Assembly (NCBI GenBank): GCA_944989445.1
Contig: CALYLW010001078.1
Span: forward strand, 181,030-245,029
DNA from: Ampullaceana balthica
Lineage: Eukaryota; Mollusca; Gastropoda; Lymnaeidae
DNA: 64,000 nt
Direction of reading: 5' to 3'
Under the pieces are notes generated by a model, which ran no database searches, was not told the DNA's origin, and saw only the letters and a list, made by a program, of their open reading frames with translations. The translations under genes and the position numbers were made by a program. Position 1 is the first letter of the stretch. The number at the start of each line of letters is the position of its first letter. Below, one piece after another: positions 23,436 to 36,811 of this stretch.

Positions 23436-24243
23436 ATAGTTTGGCGTATTGTATTGTTGTTTTATCGTATAGTTGGCGTGTTGTATTGTTGTTTTATCGT
23501 ATAGTTGGCGTGTTGTGTTGTTGTTTTATCGTATAGTTGGCGTGTTGTATTGTTGTTTTATAGTATAGTTGGCGTGTTGTGTTGTTGTTTTATAGTATAG
23601 TTGGCGTGTTGTATTTTTGTTTTACCGTATAGTTGGCGTGTTGTGTTGTTGTTTTATCGTATAGTTGGCGTGTTGTATTGTTGTTTTATCGTATAGTTGG
23701 CGTGTTGTATTGTTGTTTTATAGTATAGTTGGCGTGTTGTGTTGTTGTTTTATCGTATAGTTGGCGTGTTGTATTGTTGTTTTATCGTATAGTTGGCGTG
23801 TTGTATTGTTGTTTTATCGTATAGTTGGCGTGTTGTGTTGTTGTTTTATCGTATAGTTGGCGTGTTGTATTGTTGTTTTATCGTATAGTTGGCGTGTTGT
23901 ATTGTTGTTTTATAGTATAGTTGGCGTGTTGTGTTGTTGTTTTATCGTATAGTTGGCGTGTTGTGTTGTTGTTTTATCGTATAGTTGGCTTGTTGTGTTG
24001 TTGTTTTATAGTATAGTTGGCGTGTTGTGTTGTTGTTTTATAGTATAGTTGGCGTGTTGTATTGTTGTTTTATAGTATAGTTGGCGTGTTGTGTTGTTGT
24101 TTTATCGTATAGTTGGCTTGTTGTGTTGTTGTTTTATCGTATAGTTGGCGTGTTTTATTGTTGTTTTATAGTATAGTTGGCGTGTTGTATTGTTGTTTTA
24201 TAGTATAGTTGGCTTGTTGTGTTGTTGTTTTATCGTATAGTTA
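23436..24243. repeat. 32-bp tandem array
   Basis: About 25 units contain ttggcgtgttgtattgttgt and tttatcgtatag. Interchangeable variants (gta/gtg, cgta/agta) recur in blocks. Confidence 0.97.
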
Positions 24244-25200
24244 AAAGTTAGTACGGTTGGCGTATTGTATGGTTGGCGTATCTTGTAACGGGTTGGCACC
24301 AACCCCATGTGCGCCGTGAACTCTTAAGGCTGAAAATATCTCCGGAGATCGGCTAAAAACGAATCTGAATTGGCTGACATTACAGCTGGAGGACAGACAG
24401 ACGGACAGACAGACAGACAGACAGGCACTCTGGGCTCGATCAATGGCCCGTGTGTTTTCCCATGACGACAAAATGCCTGGGTGATTTAATTGATAAATCT
24501 CATCCCTGATGTACTGGAGCTCAGTGTAAAGAAATGAACAAGGGGGGTGGGGGTGGGAGGCTATTAAAAGCTTTTTTTTCTTCAAATTTTTCCCAATTTT
24601 ATTTTGCTGAAAGCTTGAGAGTAAACAAAGATGAGGAAAGATGGGACTGGAAGGAAAAGTCCGTCGTCGGAGCTTTTAGACAGACGTTGGAAGAAGAAAT
24701 TAGTTGTAGGGGGGGGAGAGGTGATTTTCTTGATGATATTATAGAAGGAGAATTACATGGAATTTTTACCAAAATTTATTCCTATGAAATACTTTTAATT
24801 TGTCGATTTTAGAGTCATAGACACGAATGTTTGCCGTGAGGTCAGACTATAAAACTGTCAGATTCAGTCGTTAGAGACAGAAAAGTTGGACTTTATGTCA
24901 GAATCTTAAGCGTTTTTAGGACTCCGTAGTGCAGATGGTGTTGAACATTTAAGACGCTGTAGTTGTATGTTGTATGTTTTTTGTGTTGTATGTAGGCCCA
25001 CTAGACGTGTACATTCATGCCCCGCTGCTGACAGTGGAAATGGGAAATGGAAAGATAACCCCTGCTATACACCTTGAGCTACAGGGGGTCGATGTGCTGC
25101 CGTGGACAGGGAACTCGTCTCGCGTCTTGGATTATTTGATTATTTGATTTCCTGATCCATGTTTCCGGTCTGCTCAGGATTAGCTGCGGACAAGACTTTT
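24244..25200. other. intronic stretch with small (ACAG)n run
   Basis: A short gacagacagacgg microsatellite lies at 24393-24426. No gene recognised. Confidence 0.4.
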
Positions 25201-25204
25201 TGTG

Positions 25205-25325
25205 GAGTATGGATGCGTGGGTTACTCTAGTGGTGGAGTATGGATGAGTGGGTTACTATAGTGGTGGAGTGTGGATGCGTGGGTTACTCTAGTGGTGGAG
25301 TGTGGATGCGTGGGTTACTCTAGCG
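25205..25325. repeat. about 31-bp tandem array
   Basis: Four units contain tggatgcgtgggttactcta. Confidence 0.9.
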
Positions 25326-25473
25326 GTAGTGAGTTGTGGGGCATGGATGTTTGGTAACTGTAACCAGGGGAGGTAACATACATTAATTTTAAAATTGTGT
25401 TCGTGGTTAGATCCCATTGTCAATTATAGATTGTAGGAAACTTGGTGAAGTTGGGGATTGTATTCAGACGGGA

Positions 25474-25692
25474 AGTAGAGGGGGTTATGGGAGAGGGGGT
25501 TATGGGAGAGGGGGTTGTGGGAGAGGGGGTTATTGGAGAGGGGTTGTGGTAGAGGGGGTTGTGGGAGAGGGGGTTATGGGAGAGGGGGTTGTGGCAGAGG
25601 GGGTTATGGGAGAGGGGGTTGTGGGAAAGGGGGTTATGGGAGAGGGGGTTGTGGGAGAGGGGGTTATGGGAGAGGGGGTTGTGGGTTACTGA
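25474..25692. repeat. 15-bp G-rich tandem array
   Basis: About 14 units of gggggttatgggaga with gtg/tat variants. The + strand is almost pure purine and T and has high G-quadruplex potential. Confidence 0.97.
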
Positions 25693-25717
25693 GATAGTTT
25701 CAGTGGCAGCTGACACG

Positions 25718-25975
25718 ATGGTGTCGTGGTTGGCTGTGATGGGGAGGGTGTCGTGGTTGGCTGTGACGGGGAGGGTGTCGTGGTTGGCTGTGATGGGGAG
25801 GGTGTCGTGGTTGGCTGTGATGGGGAGGGTGTCGTGGTTGGCTGTGATGGGGAGGGTGTCGTGGTTGGCTGTGATGGGGAGGGTGTCGTGGTTGGCTGTG
25901 ATGGGGAGGATGTCGTGGTTGGCTGTGATGGGGAGGGTGTCGTGGTTGGCTGTGATGGGGAGGGTGTACATCCTG
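25718..25975. repeat. 27-bp tandem array
   Basis: Nine to ten units contain gtgtcgtggttggctgtgat. Open on both strands because of the 27-bp period. Confidence 0.97.
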
Positions 25976-26016
25976 GCGACTCTACGTAGCATCGGTCAAG
26001 TTTTCTCATAGCGAAT

Positions 26017-26166
26017 CACGTGTGACCCAATCACGTGTGACCCAATCACGCGTGACCCAATCACGTGTGACCCAATCACGTGTGACCCAATCACGTGTGA
26101 CCCAATCACGTGTGACCCAATTACGTGTGACCCAATCACGTGTGACCCAATCACGTGTGACCCAAA
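26017..26166. repeat. 15-bp tandem array of CACGTG palindromes
   Basis: Ten units of aatcacgtgtgaccc. Nine of ten carry an intact E-box CACGTG, and one unit has CACGCG. Confidence 0.97.
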
Positions 26167-26229
26167 CAGCACACAGAGAAAGTACATTTTTGCAAGAATG
26201 TCTCTGCAGGAGATGTCGATACCAAATAT

Positions 26230-26801
26230 AGGTCAAGGTTACGTCTCTTTCGGAGATCCAACTAAGGAATCATCTGTTACACTTGAGGAATTTTTTTTTA
26301 CATTAGAAATGGAACCTCATCATTTTTTTTAGCTGCACGCCGTCTTACACTTTTTAAGCACATCGAACTTTGATTTTTTTTTAAACAAGGAATTTCATGA
26401 AATTGAAAACGACCATTAAGATTCAATCTTCAAAATCTGACCATAAAATGGGGAAAGAGGTGTTTACGTCAAAGGTATACAGTATACTTCTCTTGTCTGA
26501 CATGGATGTGATTCATAAATGTTTACCGCTGTTGGCCTCTGATTTGATGTAATCACTGACAACTGTCGTAGAGCATAACTCTACATACTATATGATATCG
26601 TGGCTTCAGGGGAGAACACCCACGTCAGGTAGAGGTGTCAGCTTATCTGTGTCGAGTAGTTCATTCCCTTGAGATGCGCAGATTGAAAAATGAAACCCTG
26701 TTTTTTTCAACAGATATTTTGCGTTTTAGTTAAAGCTGATGGTTTTTTTTTAAAATAGCAGGTCAATGTTTAAGTATTGTGAAAGTAGCTTCAAATATCT
26801 A
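26230..26801. other. intronic stretch
   Basis: No feature recognised. Confidence 0.4.
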
Positions 26802-27257
26802 TCTATATAATTCTCTTGTGGTCGGACCCTGCGAGGCAACAAGAAGCTGCATGTGCAACAGATACTAATTTTAGAAAGCAGCGCACCAAATTACTGCACC
26901 AATGCATCAAAAGGTGTGCAAATGAAATATGCGCTGTAAAAAAAATAAATTTATATGACGTCATTGTTTTCGGTGATATTTTTATTTTGTAAAAAGGGAA
27001 CAATGTAAAAAGGGGATTTGATGATGGTTAATTATAACATCAAAAACAAAGGGGCGCCATAGGCGCCCTACAACCCCTATTATAAAATACTTTTTGTGCA
27101 TTTCAGAAAGTTTAATATTTCGTATTGATCAAACAAGGACAAGTTAGCTGGGCTTTTTAAAAAGGTCGGCGCCGTAGGTGCCCTAAAAATGCATTAAAGG
27201 GGTAAAAGAACTCTCCATGAGCAATTCTGCGGCGTATGCTACGCCGCGGGCGTCTAG
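26802..27257 (+). mobile_element. Helitron-like non-autonomous element, copy 3 (clean ends)
   Basis: It starts TCTATATAATTC after an A and ends CTAG before a T, the expected A/T insertion site of Helitrons. A perfect hairpin GCGGCGTA-TGC-TACGCCGC (27229-27247) lies 6 nt before CTAG. The body is shared with the copies at 21354 and 22743, but the terminal hairpin sequence is entirely different. No Rep/helicase is encoded. Confidence 0.68.
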
Positions 27258-27392
27258 TTGTTTCAATTTCTCATAATAGTCAAGTAATAAGAAGAATTTT
27301 CAAAAAAACAATTGTGCGTGCATTTCACCATTTGAGCCTGCCAACTCGAGAAAGCTAAAATGTGCCACAAGGAATACACAACGGCCGTGGTG

Positions 27393-27507
27393 ACGTGGAG
27401 ATTTTGGTGACGTGGAGAGGTAGTGACGTGGAGATGTAGTGACGTGGAGAGGTTGGTGACGTGGAGAGGTAGTGACGTGGAGATGTAGTGACGTGGAGAG
27501 GTTGATG
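27393..27507. repeat. about 17-bp tandem array
   Basis: Seven units contain gtgacgtggagaggt or gtgacgtggagatgt. Confidence 0.93.
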
Positions 27508-28315
27508 ACAGTTTTGTAGGAGAACTTAATGAAATTCCACAATTCTTTTTGTTATTGAAATATTTAATTTAGTCAGAATTCCGGTGAGAAAATACAGTTA
27601 GTGACTCCCAGAGCTGACTGGGTTCTCACTGTGTTGCCATGGGAACAGTGGCGTAGAAAGGGACGATGCTCGGGGGGGGGGCTCCATTAGCATTTGATAC
27701 GTCCTTGCCAGTCAGCTCCTGTATCGTAAGTTCAATATGCGCCTCAATCGTGGCCCAGGTGTGCTGATCTGTCGTGCCAATTATAATGTTACCGAAAAGA
27801 GGGTTACAAGAGATGATGGAAACCAGAGTGTATTGAAGAGACATGGCTTCCTGCTCAGGGTACACACCTGGTATAGTTTAGTTTAATGTTAATGTCCTTC
27901 AGTTCCATGTACTTGTGAGACCAGACGCCGATAGGAATAGTGAGCTATGTGCTGTTCAAACCAGATCTTAAATAAAAACTTCCAGCACCTGAGAAAGGGA
28001 CGTAAACCATGCCCAAATGGTACGCCACTACAAAGCACCACTGAGGGTAACTGTGTCTTGTGATGTATCAAATTATCGCGGCCTGATTTTTGTCTCAATT
28101 TTAATTAGCCGTCAATGTCAGTGTTACAAGGGGAAGACAACCCTAGCTCAGCGTGAGTTACGTCAGATGGAGGTAAATAAATAACACGAAATGAAAGAAT
28201 GCACAGTGAGTGAAGGGATGGCTTTAAACATCTGTTGGCATGCGCACACTTCGTACCGGAAACAGCTGGTCTGGTCCTGATTTTAAGTGTAATGTCGTCT
28301 CTCTTTAATTCATAT
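27508..28315. other. intronic stretch
   Basis: A single CAGTGGCGTAG hAT-like end occurs at about 27646 without a convincing partner. No gene recognised. Confidence 0.35.
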
Positions 28316-28482
28316 TTGGAGTAATATATACTTGGGGTAATCCATACTCGGGGTAATCCATACTTGGGGTAATCCATACTCGGGGTAATCCATACTCGGG
28401 GTAATCCATACTTGGGGTAATCCATACTTGGGGCAATCCGTACTTGGGGTAGTCTGTACTTGTGGTATTCCGTACTTGGTCC
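28316..28482. repeat. 17-bp tandem array
   Basis: About ten units of ggggtaatccatacttg. Open frames on the minus strand are by-products. Confidence 0.95.
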
Positions 28483-28661
28483 TGTCAATATTAGAGTTTG
28501 ACTTAAGACAAAAATTAGTATACAGTTCGTTAAAGAAGGGAAACACACACACCAACTCTAAATTATAATAAAAGTTTATGCACGTTTTAAAGCAAGTGTT
28601 TGGCGAAACTGTACCATTTCCAACTTACGAACAATCGTGACATTAGCCACGCGAGCGACAT

Positions 28662-28984
28662 GAACGTTCACTACGCTGTGGCTTATAAACGTTCACTACG
28701 CTGTGGCTTATAAACGTTCACTACGCTATGGCTTATAAACGTTCACTACGCTGTGGCTTATAAACGTTCACTACGCTATGGCTTATAAACGTTCACTACG
28801 CTATGGCTTATAAACGTTCACTACGCTATGGCTTATAAACGTTCACTACGCTATGGCTTATAAACGTTCACTACGCTATGGCTTATAAACGTTCACTACG
28901 CTATGGCTTATAAACGTTCACTACGCTATGGCTTATAAACGTTCACTACGCTATAGCTTATAAACGTTCACTACGCTATGGCTT
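28662..28984. repeat. 25-bp tandem array
   Basis: About 13 units contain acgttcactacgctatggct, with one g/a variant separating two unit types. Confidence 0.97.
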
Positions 28985-29435
28985 TAAGGTTAAAGAACTT
29001 TCCCTGAGCTCCGGGAAAATTCTGCTCGCGGTTAACCGGTAAAATCTGGCCAGTGTTGTCAATGGAAGCAAATTGACGGGTAGAAAGGTGGATATTGTCA
29101 CGTGAAGCGCTGGTCTGCATTGTATCACTTCCGGTCAGTAGAGTTGTGCTGGGGATATGTTGTCCCAGGTTGTCTAAATCAATTTCTGGGAATTGTCTTC
29201 AAATGTTCGTGCAATTCATTCGACTACAGCTGTTTAACAAATTTAGTTTAAATGATTAAGTTGTGATGATGAATGTCTTGATAACTAACGAGCCTCACTC
29301 ACATAACGCCGTCACAGACCATGTGACCCATAGGGCCCGCACGAACCATGTGACCCATTAGACATTATTGCTGGTTGGGATGTACTGTAAAGGATGTTGT
29401 CGTTGATGGTGATGTTTTGCTGCTGCTTGTGTATG
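28985..29435. other. intronic stretch
   Basis: No feature recognised. Confidence 0.4.
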
Positions 29436-29439
29436 GGTA

Positions 29440-31175
29440 TCTGAAGTTGCTGTTGGTGCTAGTGGTTATACTCGTGTGTCTTGTACTGGCGTGTTGTTGT
29501 TGTTAATGGTTATACTCGTGTGTCTTGTACTGGTGTGTTGTTGTTGTTAATGGTTATACTCGTGTGTCTTGTACTGGCGTGTTGTTGTTGTTAATGGTTA
29601 TACTCGTGTGTCTTGTACTGGCGTGTTGTTGTTGTTAATGGTTATACTCGTGTGTCTTGTACTGGCGTGTTGTTGTTGTTAATGGTTATACTCGTGTGTC
29701 TTGTACTGGCGTGTTGTTGTTGTTAATGGTAATACTCGTGTGTCTTGTACTGGCGTGTTGTTGTTGTTAATGGTTATACTCGTGTGTCTTGTACTGGCGT
29801 GTTGTTGTTGTTAATGGTTATACTCGTGTGTCTTGTACTGGCGTGTTGTTGTTGTTAATGGTTATACTCGTGTGTCTTGTACTGGCGTGTTGTTGGTGCT
29901 AGTGGTTATACTCGTGTGTCTTGTACTGGCGTGTTGTTGTTGTTAATGGTTATACTCGTGTGTCTTGTACTGGCGTGTTGTTGTTGTTAATGTTTATACT
30001 CGTGTGTCTTGTACTGGTGTGTTGTTGTTGTTAATGGTTATACTCGTGTGTCTTGTACTGGTGTGTTGTTGTTGTTAATGGTTATACTCGTGTGTCTTGT
30101 ACTGGCGTGTTGTTGTTGTTAATGGTTATACTCGTGTGTCTTGTACTGGTGTGTTGTTGTTGTTAATGGTTATACTCGTGTGTCTTGTACTGGCGTGTTG
30201 TTGTTGTTAATGGTTATACTCGTGTGTCTTGTACTGGTGTGTTGTTGTTGTTAATGGTTATACTCGTGTGTCTTGTACTGGTGTGTTGTTGTTGTTAATG
30301 GTTATACTCGTGTGTCTTGTACTGGTGTGTTGTTGTTGTTAATGGTTATACTCGTGTGTCTTGTACTGGCGTGTTGTTGTTGTTAATGGTTATACTCGTG
30401 TGTCTTGTACTGGTGTGTTGTTGTTGTTAATGGTTATACTCGTGTGTCTTGTACTGGCGTGTTGTTGTTGTTAATGGTTATACTCGTGTGTCTTGTACTG
30501 GCGTGTTGTTGTTGTTAATGGTTATACTCGTGTGTCTTGTACTGGCGTGTTGTTGTTGTTAATGGTTATACTCGTGTGTCTTGTACTGGTGTGTTGTTGT
30601 TGTTAATGGTTATACTCGTGTGTCTTGTACTGGCGTGTTGTTGTTGTTAATGGTTATACTCGTGTGTCTTGTACTGGCGTGTTGTTGTTGTTAATGGTTA
30701 TACTCGTGTGTCTTGTACTGGCGTGTTGTTGTTGTTAATGGTTATACTCGTGTGTCTTGTACTGGCGTGTTGTTGTTGTTAATGGTTATACTCGTGTGTC
30801 TTGTACTGGCGTGTTGTTGTTGTTAATGGTTATACTCGTGTGTCTTGTACTGGCGTGTTGTTGTTGTTAATGGTTATACTCGTGTGTCTTGTACTGGCGT
30901 GTTGTTGTTGTTAATGGTTATACTCGTGTGTCTTGTACTGGCGTGTTGTTGTTGTTAATGGTTATACTCGTGTGTCTTGTACTGGCGTGTTGTTGTTGCT
31001 AGTGGTTATACTCGTGTGTCTTGTACTGGTGTGTTGTTGGTGCTAGTGGTTATACTCGTGTGTCTTGTACTGGTGTGTTGTTGGTGTTAGTGGTTATACT
31101 CGTGTGTCTTGTACTGGCGTGTTGTTGGTGCTAGTGGTTATACTCGTGTGTCTTGTACTGGTGTGTTGTTGGTGT
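29440..31175. repeat. 44-bp minisatellite, about 39 units, upstream of exon
   Basis: Units contain ttatactcgtgtgtcttgta and a GTTGTTGTT run. The ends carry a ggtgctagt variant and the middle a gttgttaat variant, which suggests expansion from the inside. It ends about 170 nt before the acceptor of the 31342 exon. Confidence 0.97.
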
Positions 31176-31341
31176 TTCTCCTTTACTCTCTGCATCGCCC
31201 ATATGTAATGAATCTACAGAGAAACAAGATTACTGACCATTTGACGTCTGTCTGGCTTGGGGCTGGCCGTTTCCATGCTATCAGACTGAGGCATGTGTAC
31301 TCGCCCTCGCTGACTGTCTCGTTGTTTTTCTGTCATTGCAG

Positions 31342-31458
31342 AGTGGGGCAAAGATCAACATATCGGATGGCTCGTGCCCGGAGAGAATCGTCACAGTCAC
31401 GGGGTCTACGGACAACATCCACAGAGCGTTTGGATTTATCTGCAAGAAGTTTGAGGAG
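31342..31458 (+). CDS. PCBP: PCBP exon: C-terminal two thirds of KH1
   Basis: The exon gives 39 codons, starting SGAKINISDGSCPERIVTVT and ending FGFICKKFEE. This is the beta2-beta3-alpha3 part of a type I KH domain and is strongly PCBP-like (vertebrate counterpart SGARINISEGNCPERI). Acceptor is ctgtcattgcag and donor is GAG/gtaagt. Both edges are phase 0. It follows a 23.7-kb intron after the micro-exon and precedes a 1.3-kb intron. A 44-bp minisatellite of about 1.7 kb ends roughly 170 nt upstream of the acceptor. The protein is expected to act in nucleus and cytoplasm on splicing, mRNA stability and translation, as known for the family. The reading frame is intact. Confidence 0.97.
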
Positions 31459-31759
31459 GTAAGTCTGGAGTCCGGGAGGAGGGGGAGGGAGGGAATAGTG
31501 GAGGAAGGAAGTCTGGAACCATGGAGTAGGGACGAAGGGAATGGGCAGGAGGAGAGAAAGAAGTGACGAGTTCACGAGGAGATGGCTAAGCCTTGAATGA
31601 GAGAGGAGGAGAGATGGGAGGAAGAAATTCACACGAGGGAGGGGGTGAGAGGGAGTAGGAGAAAGGGAGGGCAGGAGAAGAGGATAAAGGGGGTGGAGAA
31701 GACCTGTATTCACTGTTCTAGTAGTTGTCAGTAATGCTAATTGTGAGAAGTGAGAGTCA

Positions 31760-32050
31760 TGCCACAAGAGACAGAGTGAAGGAAAGATGGAATATAAGAC
31801 AGAGTGAAGGAAAGATGGAATATACGACAGAGTGAAGGAAAGATGGAATATAAGACAGAGTGAAGGAAAGATGGAATATAAGACAGAGTGAAGGAAAGAT
31901 GGAATATAAGACAGAGTGAAGGAAAGATGGAATATAAGACAGAGTGAAGGAAAGATGGAATATAAGACAGAGTGAAGGTAAGATGGAATATAAGACAGAG
32001 GGAAGGAAAGATGGAATATAAGACAGAGTGAAGGAAAGATGGAATATAGA
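31760..32050. repeat. 28-bp purine-rich tandem array
   Basis: Ten units contain gaaggaaagatggaatataa, with nearly perfect copies. Confidence 0.97.
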
Positions 32051-32332
32051 GGAATGCGTCGTCGAAGTCAGACAATTTATTTGATATAGGGATTCCAATA
32101 CTTCTGCCTTAAATGCTACTTTATGAACGATAAGTAATCTTTGTGCTACATCATTTTGAATTAGGTATCAAGTAATCCACATGACATTGTTAGGTTAAAC
32201 ACTATAAGAAATAATGTTGAGAGAGAATATGAAAGAGATAGGAATATTGGAGAGATACGGTGCCAAATGGAAGGCTTTGAATGAGGTCCAATGTTCCACT
32301 CGGAATTTGACGGGAAAATGATGATGAAGACA

Positions 32333-33000
<668 letters not shown>

Positions 33001-33715
33001 TTGTACGTATTCATTGTGTCTGTGTTGTGTACTTCCACTATTCTCAAACATTTGTAAAGAGACATGAATAATAATATATGAAGCTATGGATGCCAAGTTC
33101 AGAACAAATTTGCTAATCAGCGAACAGTTATAATTTTAGAACCGTGGTAATGCACCTTATATTCGGCAACCATTTTTACTTTTGTTTAATTTTGACTCTC
33201 TAGCGACATTTTTATAAGCCATCCACCGACTTGGTTTACATCAGCAGATCTGACTGCAATAAACAAAACGCTCCCATCAAGGGCAGGTAAACGTCAAACC
33301 ACTTGAGTGGGTTATCCACCCTTCGAATACCACCCCTTAAAACTTGTATTTGTTTACGTCCCGTTAATAAAGACGTATTACCTACGTCTTCTGTACCCGT
33401 ATTTACGTTGTTGTGGATTAAGTTGGGATGATTGACTGTAACTTCCTGTTTATGGCATGGTGACTTTCTAATAGACATGAAACGGTTTGTATAACGTGCC
33501 GGGTGGGGGGGGGGAGGGCAAGTTACAGAAATTTGCCGGAGTTGTGGGTCTGATGTCCCATATGTTTCCGTGTCCAAAATTCACTGGGTCCTGGGGGGGG
33601 GACACGTCATGACAGGTGATGTGTGCTGAATGTGGACGTGTGGCTTTACTTTTGACCATTGGTCATCTAGGCTCAAACAACTGGCCCTTGATACCTTGAG
33701 TAAATTACAGATAGA
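33001..33715. other. intronic stretch
   Basis: No exon, RNA gene or repeat recognised. Confidence 0.4.
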
Positions 33716-33717
33716 GA

Positions 33718-34042
33718 CATCACATATGGGCACATCAGATATATGCACATCACATATAGAGACATCACATATAGAGACATCACATATAAGCACATCAGAA
33801 ATAGGTAAATCCCATATAGGCACATCAGAAATAGGTAAATCCCATATGGGCACATCAGAAATAGGTAAATCCCATATGCGCACATCAGAAATAGGTAAAT
33901 CCCATATGGGCACATCAGAAATAGGTAAATCCCATATAGGCACATCAGAAATAGGTAAATCCCAAATGGGCACATCAGAAATAGGTAAATCCCATATAGG
34001 CACATCAGAAATAGGTAAATCCCATATGGGCACATCAGACGC
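33718..34042. repeat. 30-bp tandem array
   Basis: Eight to nine regular units contain ataggtaaatcccatatggg and cacatcagaa, led by shorter 15-bp relatives at 33718-33790. Open on both strands because of the period. Confidence 0.95.
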
Positions 34043-34127
34043 ACCTTCTTTTGACACTAACAATATTAAGTCTGGAGTCTGGATGAGCTTGCGACGATAC
34101 GTGTGCTAAAATAACTTTTTGACGTCA

Positions 34128-34335
34128 TCGGCATGGGAAGTAACTGTGACGTAATCAGCATGGGAAGTAACTGTGACGTAATCGGCATGGGAAGTAACTG
34201 TGACGTAATCGGCATGGGAAGTAACTGTGACGTAATCGGCATGGGAAGTAACTGTGACGTAATCGGCATGGGAAGTAACTGTGACGTAATCGGCATGGGG
34301 AGTAACTGTGACGTAATCGGCATGGGAAGTAACTG
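34128..34335. repeat. 27-bp tandem array
   Basis: Eight units contain gtaactgtgacgtaatcggc. Confidence 0.97.
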
Positions 34336-34542
34336 ACTCTTTTGACTAAAGACGTCGTGCTTTACGGACGACTGAGTTTTGGGGTTCATTGCCGGACACT
34401 GTCACGGTGATTAGGTTGTTGCTTTTAATTTTAATTTTAGAGTGGTGTGAAATATATTTATACACCACAAAACAAATCATTGTTAACTTAAGGCGACGTC
34501 TATGTAGTGCAGGAATCTGCGTCACAGGTTTAGGAGGGACAT

Positions 34543-34812
34543 AGTTGTGGAACTTGGGGACATAGTTGTGGAACTTGGTGACATAGTTATGAACTTGATG
34601 ACATAGTTGTGGAACTTGATGACATAGTTGTGGAACTTGATGACATAGTTGTGGAACTTGGTGACATAGTTGTGGAACTTGGTGACATAGTTGTGGAACT
34701 TGGTGACATAGTTGTGGAACTTGGTGACATAGTTGTGGAACTTGGTGACATAGTTGTGGAACTTGGTGACATAGTTGTGGAACTTGGTGACATAGTTGTG
34801 GAACTTGATGCC
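34543..34812. repeat. 21-bp tandem array
   Basis: About 13 units contain ttgtggaacttggtgacata. Confidence 0.97.
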
Positions 34813-35730
34813 TCAGGATGAATACGATTAATTTTCTTCCAAGGGAGAGACAACCCAAGTTGTAATTTAAAAATTGAGTTTAAAATACAAATACTTGTGC
34901 CGTTTACATTTTTTTTAAAAATATCGCATGACACCGTTAAAAGACTGAGAACCGCTGTGTTTAATGAGACGCTGCCATTAGGACTACCGACATGCCCTGC
35001 GTGCTAGCATATAAACAATGTTCTCAAATTCCTGGAGAATTGCTAGATCCTATCAGTTCCCAGCGGCGTTATGCGTCTAGCCCGTACCTCCTCTCTCTCG
35101 GAGCGATACATGCGATACGACTTTAAAAAAAAATTACAAAAAATCTGTTCATAAAACTATGGGGGAAACACAGAAAGAAATTGAGGCGAGTTGTTTCCCT
35201 GTATTTCAGGGAAGGTAACTCATTCGGGTCGACAATGCATTTCCGACAACGTTTGTTTCCCTTACCTCTCCACATCATTTATTTCCGCTTACTCTTGTTT
35301 ATGTACTAAAAACTTACGTACATTTTTCTCTTTCAAAATAAGAAAACAATACATGTTTATTATTATATTACATGTATTTTCTAAGCGGTGGGTACAACGT
35401 TTCAAAAGTTATAGACACGGGTACTCACACGGGGACAGTTTGGGAACCACTAACAACTGGTAACGATTTAATTATTTATTTTCTTTATTTAATTTTTTTT
35501 AACTTTATTTATTTATTTTTTAACCTTAAAATTTGAAATAGACGGCTGGACAGTGCCCAGCGATGAACAGTTTGAGTTGAAAATTCCTATGGACTGTGTG
35601 AAATTGTTATCACATAGGTCTATGTTCGCCATTATATTGTCCAAACAACTACTTCAATTACCCTCAATATATAAACACATCCTACTCTCCCGACTACAAT
35701 TATAAATATCCTACCCATCTTTTTGGTCTG
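34813..35730. other. intronic stretch with hAT-like end remnants
   Basis: Two same-orientation hAT-type right ends (gagaaccgctg at 34947 and gggaaccact at 35449) are seen without matching left ends. No gene recognised. Confidence 0.35.
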
Positions 35731-35732
35731 TC

Positions 35733-36340
35733 CTAACAACATCTATTATTTCTCTAGTACAGACTCCATTCCCCACATATAACAACATCTACAATTTCTC
35801 TAGTACAGACTCCATTCCCCACATATAACAACATCTATTATTTCTCTAGTACAGACTCCATTCCCCACATATAACAACATCTACAATTTCTCTAGTACAG
35901 ACTCCATTCCCCACATATAACAACATCTATTATTTCTCTAGCACAGACTCCATTCCCCACATATAACAACATCTATTATTTCTCTAGTACAGACTCCATT
36001 CCCCACATATAACAACATCTATTATTTCTCTAGTACAGACTCCATTCCCCACATATAACAACATCTATTATTTCTCTAGCACAGACTCCATTCCCCACAT
36101 ATAACAACATCTATTATTTCTCTAGCACAGACTCCATTCCCCACATATAACAACATCTATTATTTCTCTAGTACAGACTCCATTCCCCACATATAACAAC
36201 ATCTATTATTTCTCTAGTACAGACTCCATTCCCCACATATAACAACATCTATTATTTCTCTAGCACAGACTCCATTCCCCACATATAACAACATCTATTA
36301 TTTCTCTAGTACAGACTCCATTCCCCACATATAACAAAGT
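35733..36340. repeat. 46-bp tandem array
   Basis: Thirteen nearly perfect units contain gtacagactccattccccac and acatctattatt. The gtaca/gcaca variants recur in a block pattern. Confidence 0.97.
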
Positions 36341-36810
36341 CAGCTTCCGCTATGGAATCCAATCCATGATTTATTTGTCCAGGCTCAGATCTGAATCGTC
36401 TTAAAGGTTGTCTTTAACTGTTGTTGTCTCCCTTAGACTCCATGTCCCTGACACATGTTCGACATGTCGTAATGGGAGGGGGGCGTACCAGGGACGCTCT
36501 GTAATAAACAGAGGGAAAAAATAGTGCCTTGAAAAAAAATATTTGTTGACGTAGGTATATTGAATTTGATTGGACGTTAAGTGGGGCATCATCTGCCCTT
36601 ATCCCCCCCCCCTTCTCTTTAGATCAAGATTTGATAGGTCACAAACATGGCCGCAGTAAACCTCATCCAGAAATAAATGGGTTAGGATTTGGTGGGGGAG
36701 AGGTGAGGAGGGGGGTGTGGTGATGGAAGAAATGGGGTGAGCTGGGAGAATATCAAAGAAACTGTAGGTGGCAGACAAAGGTGCCGAGAATGGTGGAAGT
36801 CGTTGAAAAC
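36341..36810. other. intronic stretch
   Basis: No feature recognised. Confidence 0.4.
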
Positions 36811-36811
36811 A

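Noticed and set aside
27646..28030. hAT MITE between CAGTGGCGTAG and TACGCCACTA
   Set aside because: Only about 10 bp match at the ends, there is no target duplication, and the distance may be chance.
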